In this document: piece after piece, positions 14,192 to 21,699 of the stretch | Position numbering within the stretch: position 1 is the stretch's first letter | Layout: the number at the start of each line of letters is the position of its first letter | Source: a virus | DNA: 26,955 nucleotides | Strand: one strand, 5' to 3' | IMG/VR virus record: IMGVR_UViG_3300028800_000278 | Location: 1-26,955 of that record | The notes under the pieces: model-generated | What the model was told of the DNA's origin: nothing | Database searches by the model: none | What the model saw: the letters and a program-made list of their open reading frames with translations, nothing else | Translations under genes and position numbers: made by a program

Positions 14192-16570
14192 TTAGGAATT
14201 TCTGGAATGAGCGCGCGTTGCAGAACGCACGCCGTCGGTAATGATCTGAGATTGAGACCGCCGGAAGGAATTCGCGTCGGGTGTCGAAATGTTGTACTGC
14301 TGATGTATCGTTAGGGGTCTCATTTGCTGAACGGAAAGCGAAGGAATAACCGTGCCCGATGCGCCGGGTACAAATAGCTCCGGGTGTCTTTCCCCGACAA
14401 CATAGGCTTTACCCGGCATTGCTTCGCCGCCGCCGGCCAGGAACCCGCCGAAGACACCCGCGAGCGACCCGAGCGCGTGCCCGATGCCCCCGAGAATTCC
14501 CTTGAACCCCGAGCCCAGGGAAGACATAAGACCGCTAAGCCCGCCGCCTTCGCCGCCTTCATCGTCGCCGCCCGTATCGCCGCCGGCCCCGCCGAATAAG
14601 CCGCGCGTCCCATCGGCTATTTTCACATAAAACGGGTTGCCTTGAGAGCCGTCCGCCTTCCCGCCGATTCCCAACTTGCCCAGGATACCAGAGACCGCCT
14701 TTTGCTCTCCGGCCTTGATAATTGACTCTTCAAGCTGTTGCGCGACCTGTTTAAAATTCGCCTTGCCCGTCACCACAAGCCGCGCGAATTCATCCTCGAT
14801 CTGGTCAATGGAACGGGTAAAAGCGTTCGCGATTTCCGCCCCGGTTTGCTCTCCGGCTATCTTTATTTCTTCAAGGTTGCGCCGGAGAGTCTCCCCGAAG
14901 GTAAGATTACCCCCGAGCCGGTCAAGCTTCGCTAGCCAGGCTATCAGCTTTTGACCTTCCGGGTTCGCCGCTATCATCTCTTTCGTCAAACCAGGGAAAG
15001 AGTCGGCTAGCTGTTTAAACGACCTGTCGGAAAGTTCCGTCTCTTGCTCAAGCGCCTTAAAGTACGAGCGGAGTTTGTCGGTTTGAGTCCCGAGCGCCGC
15101 CTCCTGTTGCGCCGTCAAGTCAAGCGCCGGCCCATGCGTGAAAGTCCCGAGACCCGGAACCGGGGGCATCATTTTCTTAGTGAAGTCAATTTCCGGCGCG
15201 CCGCCCGCCGCCGCGAAAGCCTGGCCCCACTTCGGAAGCTTCGGGATTACGTTGGCAATGTCTTCATACTTCTTTCGGAGAATCTCAAGCGCAAGCGCCT
15301 GGGCTTGTGTCGCCTCAACCTGAGACCCGCCCGCCTTGACATACTTTTCGATTTCCCGGATAGTCCGGTCATACTCAAGTGTAATCGCGCGCGCTTTGCT
15401 GTCGTGTATGTCAAGCGCCGCAATTTCATCTTTCTCTTTCTCGATTAGAGCCGCGAGCGCGTCCGCGTGGGTCTTTGTGGTAGTGGTAAGCTTGTTGCCG
15501 GTTTCGGACGCCGCTTTCTGCCCTTGCGTCAAGCTATTAATACGTGTTTCGAAATCGGTTTGACCCTGTATCGCGTCCTTAACCGCTTTGTCAAGGTCGC
15601 GAATGTCTTGCGGAATTCTCCAGGGAACGTGGTACAAGTCCCACCAAAGCTTAGACGTTTTCGCAATGACCCCGCCCAAACCTTGTAGCCCTATCATCCA
15701 ATCTCGGATATAAGGAATAGCCTCCTGGCCGATAGTAAGCGCGAGCGCGCTAACTTGCGCCTTCATTTCGGAAACAGCGATAGTAAATTGCCGGGCTTGC
15801 GCCGCGCTCGCCGCGTCAAAGTACATTCCGAATTTTCGGGCTTGCTCAATCGCCGGCCCGTAACCCTGCTCCGCGAGTATTTTCAGGGTTGAAATGTTCT
15901 CTTGCCAACCCTTACCCAGGAGTTGATTAAGGGCTAGGTTTCGCTGTCCTTCGTCATGCAACGCAAAGATGTGAGCCAGGACGGTCTGTATCCTGTCGCC
16001 CATCGGCTGTAAGCCAAGCTCCGCCGCGCCGCGCGCGCTTCCCATCATTTGAAAGAGCGCCTTGTTTGTCTTGCCCCCGCCCTCGGCTGTCTTTTCCAGG
16101 TTCGCGCTTGCCCGCGCAAGCGTAGTTGTAAGCGATTCAAAGTTGCCGCCGGTCTCTTTCGTTAGGGCCATAAGCCCCGACATTTGACCCGCCGCAATTC
16201 CGGTTTTCTCGGAAGACTCGAATACCTTAGAGCCAACCTCCGCCGCGTGCACCGCGAGCGCGAACATACCGCCCGCGAGCGCCGTTACTCCGCCCAGGAC
16301 CGTACCCGAGAGAGCAACCCCGAGCCCCCGCCCCTTGCTCGCCGCAATGTCGAAAGCCCCCGCCGCCTTGTCGCCTACGCCTTCCAGGAGCAATCCGACC
16401 CGCTCCGCTCCCGGCCCGAGAGCCCCGAGCGATTCCCCGATGCCGGCAAAAGCCCCGCGAATGTCCCGCCCAGTCTTGCGCGCCGCTTGCGACCCCTTGT
16501 CCATTCCGGTTAGGAATTTCCCGGTATTGCAAGTCAGTTCAACAAAAATCGTTCCGAGTGACCACGCCAT
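14192..16570 (-). CDS. Tail tape measure protein
   Basis: 792 residues from ATG 16570, with AAAGGTAAT upstream, four bases after the chaperone frame. N-terminal residues 1-60 are mixed helical. A hydrophobic stretch at about 88-115 (GLGVALSGTVLGGVTALAGGMFALAVHAAE) is followed by long helical segments with the TP901-type pattern (GQMSGLMALTKETGG, ASAAQARQFTIAVSEMKAQ). Middle and late segments are coiled. The end carries FLAGGGEAMPGKAYVVGERHPE and LFVPG, the classic C-terminal motif of tape measures. At about 0.15 nm per residue it would set a tail of roughly 120 nm. It is scaffolded by the chaperone encoded just upstream. Confidence 0.93.
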   Translation of the reverse strand: MAWSLGTIFVELTCNTGKFLTGMDKGSQAARKTGRDIRGAFAGIGESLGALGPGAERVGLLLEGVGDKAAGAFDIAASKGRGLGVALSGTVLGGVTALAGGMFALAVHAAEVGSKVFESSEKTGIAAGQMSGLMALTKETGGNFESLTTTLARASANLEKTAEGGGKTNKALFQMMGSARGAAELGLQPMGDRIQTVLAHIFALHDEGQRNLALNQLLGKGWQENISTLKILAEQGYGPAIEQARKFGMYFDAASAAQARQFTIAVSEMKAQVSALALTIGQEAIPYIRDWMIGLQGLGGVIAKTSKLWWDLYHVPWRIPQDIRDLDKAVKDAIQGQTDFETRINSLTQGQKAASETGNKLTTTTKTHADALAALIEKEKDEIAALDIHDSKARAITLEYDRTIREIEKYVKAGGSQVEATQAQALALEILRKKYEDIANVIPKLPKWGQAFAAAGGAPEIDFTKKMMPPVPGLGTFTHGPALDLTAQQEAALGTQTDKLRSYFKALEQETELSDRSFKQLADSFPGLTKEMIAANPEGQKLIAWLAKLDRLGGNLTFGETLRRNLEEIKIAGEQTGAEIANAFTRSIDQIEDEFARLVVTGKANFKQVAQQLEESIIKAGEQKAVSGILGKLGIGGKADGSQGNPFYVKIADGTRGLFGGAGGDTGGDDEGGEGGGLSGLMSSLGSGFKGILGGIGHALGSLAGVFGGFLAGGGEAMPGKAYVVGERHPELFVPGASGTVIPSLSVQQMRPLTIHQQYNISTPDANSFRRSQSQIITDGVRSATRAHSRNS

Positions 16571-16574
16571 AAGA

Positions 16575-16955
16575 TTACCTTTTCACTTTCGCCGGCCCGC
16601 ACTTGAAAGCCGCCGTTACCGCCGCGATTTGTTCCTGTAAGGTCTGCCGTGTTTCCGGTTTTTCGCCGGGAATAAATTCCAGGGGGCTTACCAGATTCGC
16701 GTCTTTCCCCCTGAACGGGCTCGCGTTGTAAATCGCCGCCGCGATAATACCGCTCCGCAAAAAGGCCCGCCGCTCCGCCTCTTGCTTGCGCTTGAGTAAC
16801 GCATCAAAAGCCGCAGGAGACAGTCGGCCAAATTCGCTATCAGTAAGTCCAAGGTCAAACCTCGCTATGCTCCAATAGTCAAGCCAGGTTAAAGGCTTTT
16901 CGCTGTCTCCGCCGGGGGCTCCGCCGCCGGCGGTTTCGTAGGGTTTGCGCCGCGC
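16575..16955 (-). CDS. Tail assembly chaperone, second frame (probably made by -1 frameshift)
   Basis: This frame is open from just after a stop at 16956-16958 down to TAA 16575 and overlaps the previous gene's end by 67 bases in the -1 frame. The product is protein-like throughout: EKPLTWLDYWSIARFDLG, SEFGRLSPAAFDALLKRKQE, AERRAFLRSGIIAAAIYNAS, PFRGKD, ending CGPAKVKR. It has the character of the second tail chaperone (lambda T-like) usually found just before the tape measure. I found no ATG or GTG in the frame; the only TTG is at 16760, in mid-domain without a ribosome site. Expression as an extension of the upstream protein is therefore the simplest reading. The start given is the limit of the open frame, not a start codon. 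Confidence 0.72.
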   Translation of the reverse strand, partial: ARRKPYETAGGGAPGGDSEKPLTWLDYWSIARFDLGLTDSEFGRLSPAAFDALLKRKQEAERRAFLRSGIIAAAIYNASPFRGKDANLVSPLEFIPGEKPETRQTLQEQIAAVTAAFKCGPAKVKR

Positions 16956-17347
16956 TTAGCCTTCTCCCAGATGTCAAGTAATGCCTTGCGTGGCTTCTCG
17001 GAGAGTACCGCCGCGTAAGCTTCAAAAAGTTTCTCCCCGATCAAATCCTCGTTGGAAATGTCCATATAGGAGCGCAAAACCCCGAGCCCCTCCTCGCCCT
17101 TATATTCCGGGCTATTCCCGATAACCGCCGCCCAAAACATGATAGAAAGCGTTGCCGGGTTCAGGTTTGACCACGCGCGAAGCCCGGTCATATCAAAGCC
17201 GGTTTTTTCTTGAATAAGCGCAAAAGTGTTGAAGTCAAACGAGAGTCGGAACGTCCGCGAGAATTGCTCTCCCGAATCATCGGCCAGGTCAAGCTGCAAT
17301 ACAACCGCCGGAACAATGCGCCGGCGGAGCGCCTCAGTCTTTGCCAT
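16889..17347 (-). CDS. Tail assembly chaperone, first frame
   Basis: 152 residues from ATG 17347, preceded by AAGGGGGA. The protein is mainly helical after a beta-rich start: VVLQLDLADDSGEQFSRTFR, LSFDFNTFALIQEKTGFDM, LRAWSNLNPATLSIMFWAAV, EYKGEEGLGV, ISNEDLIGEKLFEAYAAVL, then a Lys/Pro/Ala-rich tail (KPPAAEPPAETAKSL). This matches the tail-tube/tape-measure chaperones (GTA gp10-like, lambda gpG-like) that lie between the tube and the tape measure. Its low-complexity tail overlaps the next frame, where a shift would join the two parts. It lies downstream of the intrinsic terminator that follows the tube gene. Confidence 0.8.
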   Translation of the reverse strand: MAKTEALRRRIVPAVVLQLDLADDSGEQFSRTFRLSFDFNTFALIQEKTGFDMTGLRAWSNLNPATLSIMFWAAVIGNSPEYKGEEGLGVLRSYMDISNEDLIGEKLFEAYAAVLSEKPRKALLDIWEKAKRGANPTKPPAAEPPAETAKSL

Positions 17348-17365
17348 ATTTCCCCCTTAGACAGT

Positions 17366-17410
17366 CAAGAAAAGTAGGGGAGCCGGAAGGGGTCAACCCG
17401 CCCCGGCTCC
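17366..17410 (-). terminator. Intrinsic terminator after tail tube gene
   Basis: On the minus strand, eight perfect pairs (17379-17386 with 17403-17410, GGAGCCGG/CCGGCTCC) enclose a 16-base loop that can pair further, and are followed by CCTACTTTTCT. It lies 30 bases past the tube stop and just before the chaperone's ribosome site. It should reduce read-through from the highly expressed tube gene into the chaperone and tape measure. Confidence 0.72.
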
Positions 17411-17440
17411 AAAATCACCGCCCGAAAACCCGCGCGCCGG

Positions 17441-17923
17441 CTATGCCGCCTCGGGGGTATAAGTTGGAAGCCCGGAAACCTTAATCTTGATAGCAACCGT
17501 GGATTCCTTATCAAGAGGCATATCGACGTTGTACTCCGTCACGAGACCGTCAAAAGACCAAAATCCGGGGGTCTTGTTGCTGGGGTCCGCAATCGAAGCC
17601 GGAGGAAGGGAGAGAGTGAAGGGTGTAACCGCTTTTGCGATAAGCGCGTCCTTGACCGCCTGTTGCCCCGCATCGCCCGGAACATAGTTGACCGTCGTGG
17701 AAACTTCGCCGGGGTCCGTCAAGGTCGAAATAAATTCCTTGACCCCGTTTGGACTCTGCGTATTAGTCACGTCGGCTGTATCGTTTTTCAGGTTCGGCCC
17801 CGCGAAAGACTTCGTTTCGCCAACCGTCGTAAATTCGGGAAGCGTTCCAACAACCGTCCCGATTTTCAAAATGAGCCCCACTCCCGGAAATGCGTGGCTC
17901 TTTGTGTAAGTGTCATCGCTCAT
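17441..17923 (-). CDS. Major tail tube protein
   Basis: 160 residues from ATG 17923, with GAGGAG about ten bases upstream. The sequence is beta-rich with a tail-tube pattern: a short N-terminal arm, LILKIGTVVGTLPEFTTVGE, FAGPNLKNDTADVTNTQSPN, EFISTLTDPGEVSTTVNYVP, a helix AGQQAVKDALIA, then FTLSLPPAS and a final strand pair ending VSGLPTYTPEAA. It forms the rings of the tail tube. It stands alone between a structured leader and its own terminator, which fits its need for high expression and for independence from the chaperone that follows. Confidence 0.88.
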   Translation of the reverse strand: MSDDTYTKSHAFPGVGLILKIGTVVGTLPEFTTVGETKSFAGPNLKNDTADVTNTQSPNGVKEFISTLTDPGEVSTTVNYVPGDAGQQAVKDALIAKAVTPFTLSLPPASIADPSNKTPGFWSFDGLVTEYNVDMPLDKESTVAIKIKVSGLPTYTPEAA

Positions 17924-17943
17924 GCAAATTAAACTCCTCGTAA

Positions 17944-17977
17944 GGATTCAGGATTCAGGATTCAGGGAAACCCTGAA
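17944..17977 (-). repeat. GGATTCA tandem repeats and hairpin in tail tube leader
   Basis: Three perfect 7-base units (plus-strand GGATTCA at 17944-17964) run into a hairpin of seven perfect pairs (TTCAGGG 17961-17967 with CCCTGAA 17971-17977, 3-base loop). On the minus strand the hairpin comes first, then the repeats, then the ribosome site of the tube gene about 20 bases on. It could protect the 5' end of the tube mRNA or tune its translation. Confidence 0.6.
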
Positions 17978-17985
17978 CCCTCAAG

Positions 17986-18054
17986 CCCGGCCCCGCCGGG
18001 TTATGTAAGATTGAAAGTGGAAAGCGCGCGGAGTGGAAATCGCCGGCGCGCGCT
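17986..18054 (-). terminator. Possible weak terminator between DUF3168 and tail tube
   Basis: Eight pairs (18023-18030 with 18047-18054) overlap the DUF3168 stop codon and are followed on the minus strand by TTTCCACTTTC, a poor U-tract. A second small GC stem lies at 17986-17990 with 17996-18000. The flank carries the CCACTCCGCGCG motif seen in other gaps of this genome. Confidence 0.4.
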
Positions 18055-18481
18055 AAGCCGGGTTGATAATCCAGATATTGAAGTCAAGTACCGCGCAATA
18101 CAGGAAGGGTCCGTACTCAAAAGCGTCAAGTTCGCTGTTTACAAACACGCCGGCAACCCTTGTTCCTTCGGAAAGCGTGTAGCCCTTTAAGGGCTCAAGC
18201 TCCTTTCTAACTGGCAATTGCAATTGCTTCGCGTCTCCGTAACTCCGCCCGTAACAGTCGATTTGAACGCGCTTCATTGCCGTCCGGTTGGTTCCCTCTG
18301 TCGAGTTAACGCTTTGCCGGCCCACAATCGCATAAACGAGCGCCGGCATGGTGGAACCTTCCGGGAGTTGTTGAGGGAAAACCCCAACCGTACCGTCCGC
18401 GCGCGCGTAAGGGCTCCCCCCGAGTTGCGCCGCGATTGCCGGCGCGCCGGAAAGGAAAGCGAATAAGCCTTGCTCAAACAT
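18053..18481 (-). CDS. Tail completion / terminator protein (DUF3168)
   Basis: 142 residues from ATG 18481, overlapping the previous gene by 8 bases, with GGAGAT upstream. Family landmarks: FEQGLFAFLSGAPAIAAQL at the start, RADGTVGVFPQQLPEG, MPALVYAIVGRQS, KRVQIDCYGRSYGDAKQLQL, then VAGVFVNSELDAF and a final strand pair DFNIWI. DUF3168 proteins cap the tail and join it to the head connector. This is the last gene of the head-tail joining block before the tube. Confidence 0.88.
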   Translation of the reverse strand: MFEQGLFAFLSGAPAIAAQLGGSPYARADGTVGVFPQQLPEGSTMPALVYAIVGRQSVNSTEGTNRTAMKRVQIDCYGRSYGDAKQLQLPVRKELEPLKGYTLSEGTRVAGVFVNSELDAFEYGPFLYCAVLDFNIWIINPA

Positions 18482-19004
18482 TTTTGCGAATCTCCTCGGT
18501 CACTATCCGGTTTGCCTCTTCCACAAATCGGTTCAGAACCTCTTCGGCTTTCGACTCGAAAGCCGGTCTAACGAACGGTTGCGCGCGCATAAATGAAGCG
18601 CCGTCGCTCCGCCGGCCCTTGCCGCCCCCGAGTAGCGCCGGAAGCTTTGAGCCCGCCGCGCTCGCGCGCCGGCCGATTTCCTGAAAGAGCCCCCAAAAGG
18701 TATGCTTCGACGGGCCAACCCTCACCGACGCCTGTAAATCGGAATTCACTTCAACCCGCGCGCCGATATGCCGGGCCAAGTCTCCCGGTATACGTACCTC
18801 TTTCGGGTTTTCGCTCAGTTTTACCTTGTCAAGCTTAGGCGCGCGCGCTTCCATTTCCGACCGCCACACCTCGCCCGCCGCGCGGAGCGCTTCGCGAAAG
18901 AGCCGGCGCGCCACCGCGAGCGGAAAGCGTTCAAGGTTCCGCTGCAATTGCTCAAGCCCGTCGACCTTGACGGTAAATAATTCATTCCCGAAAGTGCCCG
19001 CCAT
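18474..19004 (-). CDS. HK97 gp10-like head-tail protein
   Basis: 176 residues from ATG 19004, overlapping the upstream stop (TAATG). It follows the HK97 gp10 family: FTVKVDGLEQLQRNLERF, LPL-like spacing VARRLFREALRAAGEVW, MEARAPKLDKV, LARHIGARVEV, VRVGPSKHTFWGLFQEIG, and a C-terminal helix FVEEANRIVTEEIRK. These proteins take part in joining head and tail. Gene order (head closure, gp10-like, DUF3168) is the usual one. Confidence 0.9.
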   Translation of the reverse strand: MAGTFGNELFTVKVDGLEQLQRNLERFPLAVARRLFREALRAAGEVWRSEMEARAPKLDKVKLSENPKEVRIPGDLARHIGARVEVNSDLQASVRVGPSKHTFWGLFQEIGRRASAAGSKLPALLGGGKGRRSDGASFMRAQPFVRPAFESKAEEVLNRFVEEANRIVTEEIRKNV

Positions 19005-19399
19005 TATCGCCCCGCCACTTCATACGCGCTGTCGTTGCGTTCAATGCACATAAGCCAGAGTACGTGGTGTTTCTCGTCCGGGTTCTGAACGTCGAGAATT
19101 TGAAATTTCCGCGTCACTGGAACCGCCGGGCTTCCGATGTTCTCCGTAAACCAAACGTCCATTTTCGCCTTGACGCCGGCAAGCCATCGCACCGTAACCC
19201 GATGGGTAACTTGTGACACTACCTGTTGCGCCGCGTACATTTCCCGCCCGTTGACCGCCTCAATTTTAGCGGGTACCGTTGCGAAGACCGTCGCGTCCGC
19301 CGTCACCGGCCCGCCGAACGTGTCTTGCTCGCTCGCCAGGTTCATAATCTGAACCGCGTGCCGGAGTTGCCCCGCCCGTATTCTGTCGTTTCTCGCCAT
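19004..19399 (-). CDS. Phage head closure (head-tail adaptor) protein
   Basis: 131 residues from ATG 19399; GGAGGCG five bases upstream decides this start over the in-frame GTG/ATG-like option at 19432. Family pattern: AGQLRHAVQIMNLASEQDTF, DATVFATVPAKIEAVNGRE, AAQQVVSQVTHRVTVRW, KFQILDVQNPDEKHHVLWLM ending in ECER-like CIERND. These proteins plug the connector after packaging and accept the tail. It overlaps the next gene by one base and probably also the end of the small gene 19266-19532. Confidence 0.88.
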   Translation of the reverse strand: MARNDRIRAGQLRHAVQIMNLASEQDTFGGPVTADATVFATVPAKIEAVNGREMYAAQQVVSQVTHRVTVRWLAGVKAKMDVWFTENIGSPAVPVTRKFQILDVQNPDEKHHVLWLMCIERNDSAYEVAGR

Positions 19400-19532
19400 T
19401 GCGCCTCCGCTCCGCGATTCGCCCCAAGTCAAGCGCCGCCGTCTCCGCGCCGCGCATCCACGCCGGCCACTCTAATACCTCGCGCGCCGCCGCTTCAATT
19501 TCCCGACCTACCGGCCCGTTAATTGTTTTCAT
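19266..19532 (-). CDS. Small hypothetical protein between connector and head closure
   Basis: 88 residues from ATG 19532, whose first bases overlap the connector stop (at 19519-19521). No clear ribosome site is present, so coupling is assumed. Residues 1-45 look like a real helical protein (INGPVGREIEAAAREVLEWP, RGAETAALDLGRIAERRRNG); the remainder overlaps the head closure gene by 134 bases and reads as Arg/Gly-rich disorder. It fills the otherwise empty 119-base gap. The family is unknown. It may be a short connector accessory, or the second half may be chance extension. Confidence 0.42.
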   Translation of the reverse strand: MKTINGPVGREIEAAAREVLEWPAWMRGAETAALDLGRIAERRRNGEKRQNTGGATPARGSDYEPGERARHVRRAGDGGRDGLRNGTR

Positions 19533-20199
19533 ATGCGAACATTTCAACCATTTCCGATTGTAGTAATGCCTTAACCCCCATCGGAAGCTCAATAAGCCGC
19601 GCGTCCGTGGTCGCTTCGCGGTTCTCGTACAGGTGCCCCGTCATTAGCAGAATTGCAACTTGAACATTTTCCGGGCAGTGATTCTCTATCACTCCGTCGC
19701 CGTAACTCCCCGCCACAAACTGAACCTTGACGGAGCCCGGCAGGTACTGTTGCGTGTAGGGCCAACAAAGCCCCGGTTGCGGTACGATGCAACCCGGCTC
19801 CGAATCCGCGTCCGCGTAGTAAAGCGAAGGGTCAAGGGTTTGAACCGTTCGGGAAGGGTCAAGGTAAGTAATGCTCTTGACGGAAACCAGGGAAGGTCTC
19901 GGAAGTTGTATGCGGTACCCCTTCCGGATATTCGAATAATTCCACGCGTCGTGCCGATCTGTCGCCCGCCCGGTACCACTCCAAAACGGGTACAGGGGAA
20001 AATGGTCAAGGGCTCGTTGCCAGGTCTGATTAAAAAACGCGCGCCGCGTCTCGTTTTCGCAAAGCCGGCGCGCCGCCGATATGTAGGCTTGAATTATCGC
20101 GTCGTCGTTGTCATTCGCAACCCGGCAATGTTGCTTCGCCAGGTCAAGCGTTATCGGCTCCGCTTCGGGCGGAGTAATCAGTTTCAAATTGAGTATCAT
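19519..20199 (-). CDS. Head-tail connector protein (HK97 gp6-like)
   Basis: 226 residues from ATG 20199 (weak GGGGC upstream). Landmarks: LKLITPPEAEPITLDLAKQH and CRVANDNDDAIIQAYISAAR at the N-terminus, a helix ENETRRAFFNQTW, IQLPRPSLVSVKSITYLDPS, and near the end PENVQVAILLMTGHLYENRE. This is the phage gp6 / phiE125 gp8 family that forms the adaptor ring below the portal. It is the first gene after the strong terminator following the capsid gene. That implies read-through or a separate promoter, none of which I can see. Confidence 0.9.
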   Translation of the reverse strand: MILNLKLITPPEAEPITLDLAKQHCRVANDNDDAIIQAYISAARRLCENETRRAFFNQTWQRALDHFPLYPFWSGTGRATDRHDAWNYSNIRKGYRIQLPRPSLVSVKSITYLDPSRTVQTLDPSLYYADADSEPGCIVPQPGLCWPYTQQYLPGSVKVQFVAGSYGDGVIENHCPENVQVAILLMTGHLYENREATTDARLIELPMGVKALLQSEMVEMFAYENN

Positions 20200-20207
20200 G
20201 GTTGCCC

Positions 20208-20262
20208 CAAAGAAAGAGAAAGCGCGGAGCCGGGAAAGGAGGAGGGAACCCGGCCCCGCGCC
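20208..20262 (-). terminator. Strong intrinsic terminator after major capsid gene
   Basis: Minus-strand stem of 13 pairs (20249-20261 with 20222-20234), one of them a G-U wobble, enclosing a 14-base pyrimidine-rich loop. It is followed immediately by TTTCTCTTTCTT. It lies 30 bases after the capsid stop. It should limit transcription beyond the most strongly expressed head gene. Confidence 0.82.
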
Positions 20263-20291
20263 TAACTACAAACGAAAGGAAACGCCGAAGG

Positions 20292-21512
20292 CTATTTCTG
20301 CACCAGGTTGACAATCGGGTGCGTGCCGGCATCGGTTCCCATACCGCCGGCGCGACAATAGCCGATAAAGCCCACTTCCAGGTTGTCCATATAGCGCTCA
20401 TTCAAGCGCACAATGGCGAGCCCCGGCTTGACTTCGCGGAGCAGGTACCCCTGTTTGTAATCGCCGTACTGTAAAGCGACATTACCCGTTGCAATATCGG
20501 GAAGGGACTGATTCAGCACAACCCGCTTGCCAAGCAACATATCAAACGAAGACGCCGTAGGAGCGGGAATGTACAGGGGACGCGAGAAGCCGTCGACAAC
20601 CCCCAAGAGATACGCGCGGGTGTTGCTGTTCATGCTGAAAACCGCGTCTTGCTCATAAGCCGGGTCAAGCGCGCCGTACAGCTTGGCAATGTCTCCCCAA
20701 GCGATAGCCGTGGAACTGGCCGAAGTCGCTCCGGTTGTTGCGGCAGTGATAATGCTTTCGATATTCTGCGCTACCGGAGTTGAGCCGCCGGAGAACGAAC
20801 CGTTCGTTACAAGATTCGTCAAGCCGCGATAGTAGCGCTTGCCGAACTGGTCGCGAATGAAAGCGTCGACGTCAAAGAAGGAATCTTGCAATTCCGGCAG
20901 AGAGACCTTGATAACATCGGTTTTCAGGTTGTCAACCGCCAGGACATCGTTAGAAAGCGAAGGGTCCGCCTCGCTCATGTTGGAAGGTTCGCTGTCAAGG
21001 GTCAACAGGTTCCCCGTGTCGTTGCTGAACGCAATTTTCATCGGAGCGCCATTGTCGGAAGTCTTCATATTGACCAGGTTGAGAATTCCGCCCCAGGCTT
21101 TCTTCGCTTCGATCAAAACAGGGTAGAATTCCTGGGGAATGAAAGCCCCAGCCGCGCCCGTGGTCAACAGGTCGCGCTGTTCAGCCCGATCATTACCGGA
21201 GAACCGGCAAATATCCGAGCGATCGCCAAAGCGGATAAACCGCTCAAACTTCGAACGGGTTTGCTTGCTCTGGTCGACGTCCGCATTACCTTCGCCCGGT
21301 TGAGCGCGTGGAGGGGCAATCGTTCGGCCCTCTTCGGCAAGCGCGCCGCCAACTTTGGAAAGCAAACCAATCCGCTCTTCCAGGGCGCTTGCGTCCTCGG
21401 ACATTTTCCGAGCGTTCGCCAAATCTTCCACCGTTACGGTCTCTTTCAGGAGAACCGCCTGGGCGTCATGCAGCAACCTATTCCGTTGGTCTTTCAGGGT
21501 TGTCAAATCCAT
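20292..21512 (-). CDS. HK97-type major capsid protein
   Basis: 406 residues from ATG 21512 (GAGGT about 12 bases upstream, slightly long spacing). Residues 1-75 are a coiled-coil delta domain (LKDQRNRLLHDAQAVLLKE, LEERIGLLSKVGG) that acts as internal scaffold and is removed by the protease. The mature part begins after a Gln/Lys-rich linker. It contains GAAGAFIPQEFYPVLIEAKK, the N-arm/P-domain pattern, and SLPELQDSFFDVDAFIRD. It also has LYGALDPAYEQDAVFSMN and, at the end, the E-loop/A-domain pattern GDYKQGYLLREVKPGLAIVR-LNERY. The protein builds the icosahedral shell. Portal and protease genes lie directly upstream. Confidence 0.95.
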   Translation of the reverse strand: MDLTTLKDQRNRLLHDAQAVLLKETVTVEDLANARKMSEDASALEERIGLLSKVGGALAEEGRTIAPPRAQPGEGNADVDQSKQTRSKFERFIRFGDRSDICRFSGNDRAEQRDLLTTGAAGAFIPQEFYPVLIEAKKAWGGILNLVNMKTSDNGAPMKIAFSNDTGNLLTLDSEPSNMSEADPSLSNDVLAVDNLKTDVIKVSLPELQDSFFDVDAFIRDQFGKRYYRGLTNLVTNGSFSGGSTPVAQNIESIITAATTGATSASSTAIAWGDIAKLYGALDPAYEQDAVFSMNSNTRAYLLGVVDGFSRPLYIPAPTASSFDMLLGKRVVLNQSLPDIATGNVALQYGDYKQGYLLREVKPGLAIVRLNERYMDNLEVGFIGYCRAGGMGTDAGTHPIVNLVQK

Positions 21513-21699
21513 AAAAGTTGAATTACCTCAAAGTGAATTTCATTTCCGGTTAACTGGAAATGCCGTACCGTTCTTTGCCTTGACAACCGATAGCCCAGGC
21601 TATAGCCTCAAGACCCGCGCCGCCGCGCTAGTCATCGAAGACCCCCGCCGTAGCGGACGCCGCCGCGCGCTTGAATCTCAATTGAAATGGGGAAACTTG

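Noticed and set aside
21580-21606. Plus-strand TTGACA...TATAGC promoter-like pair in the capsid-protease gap
   Set aside because: Spacing is only 15 bases and it points against the operon with no plus-strand gene after it.
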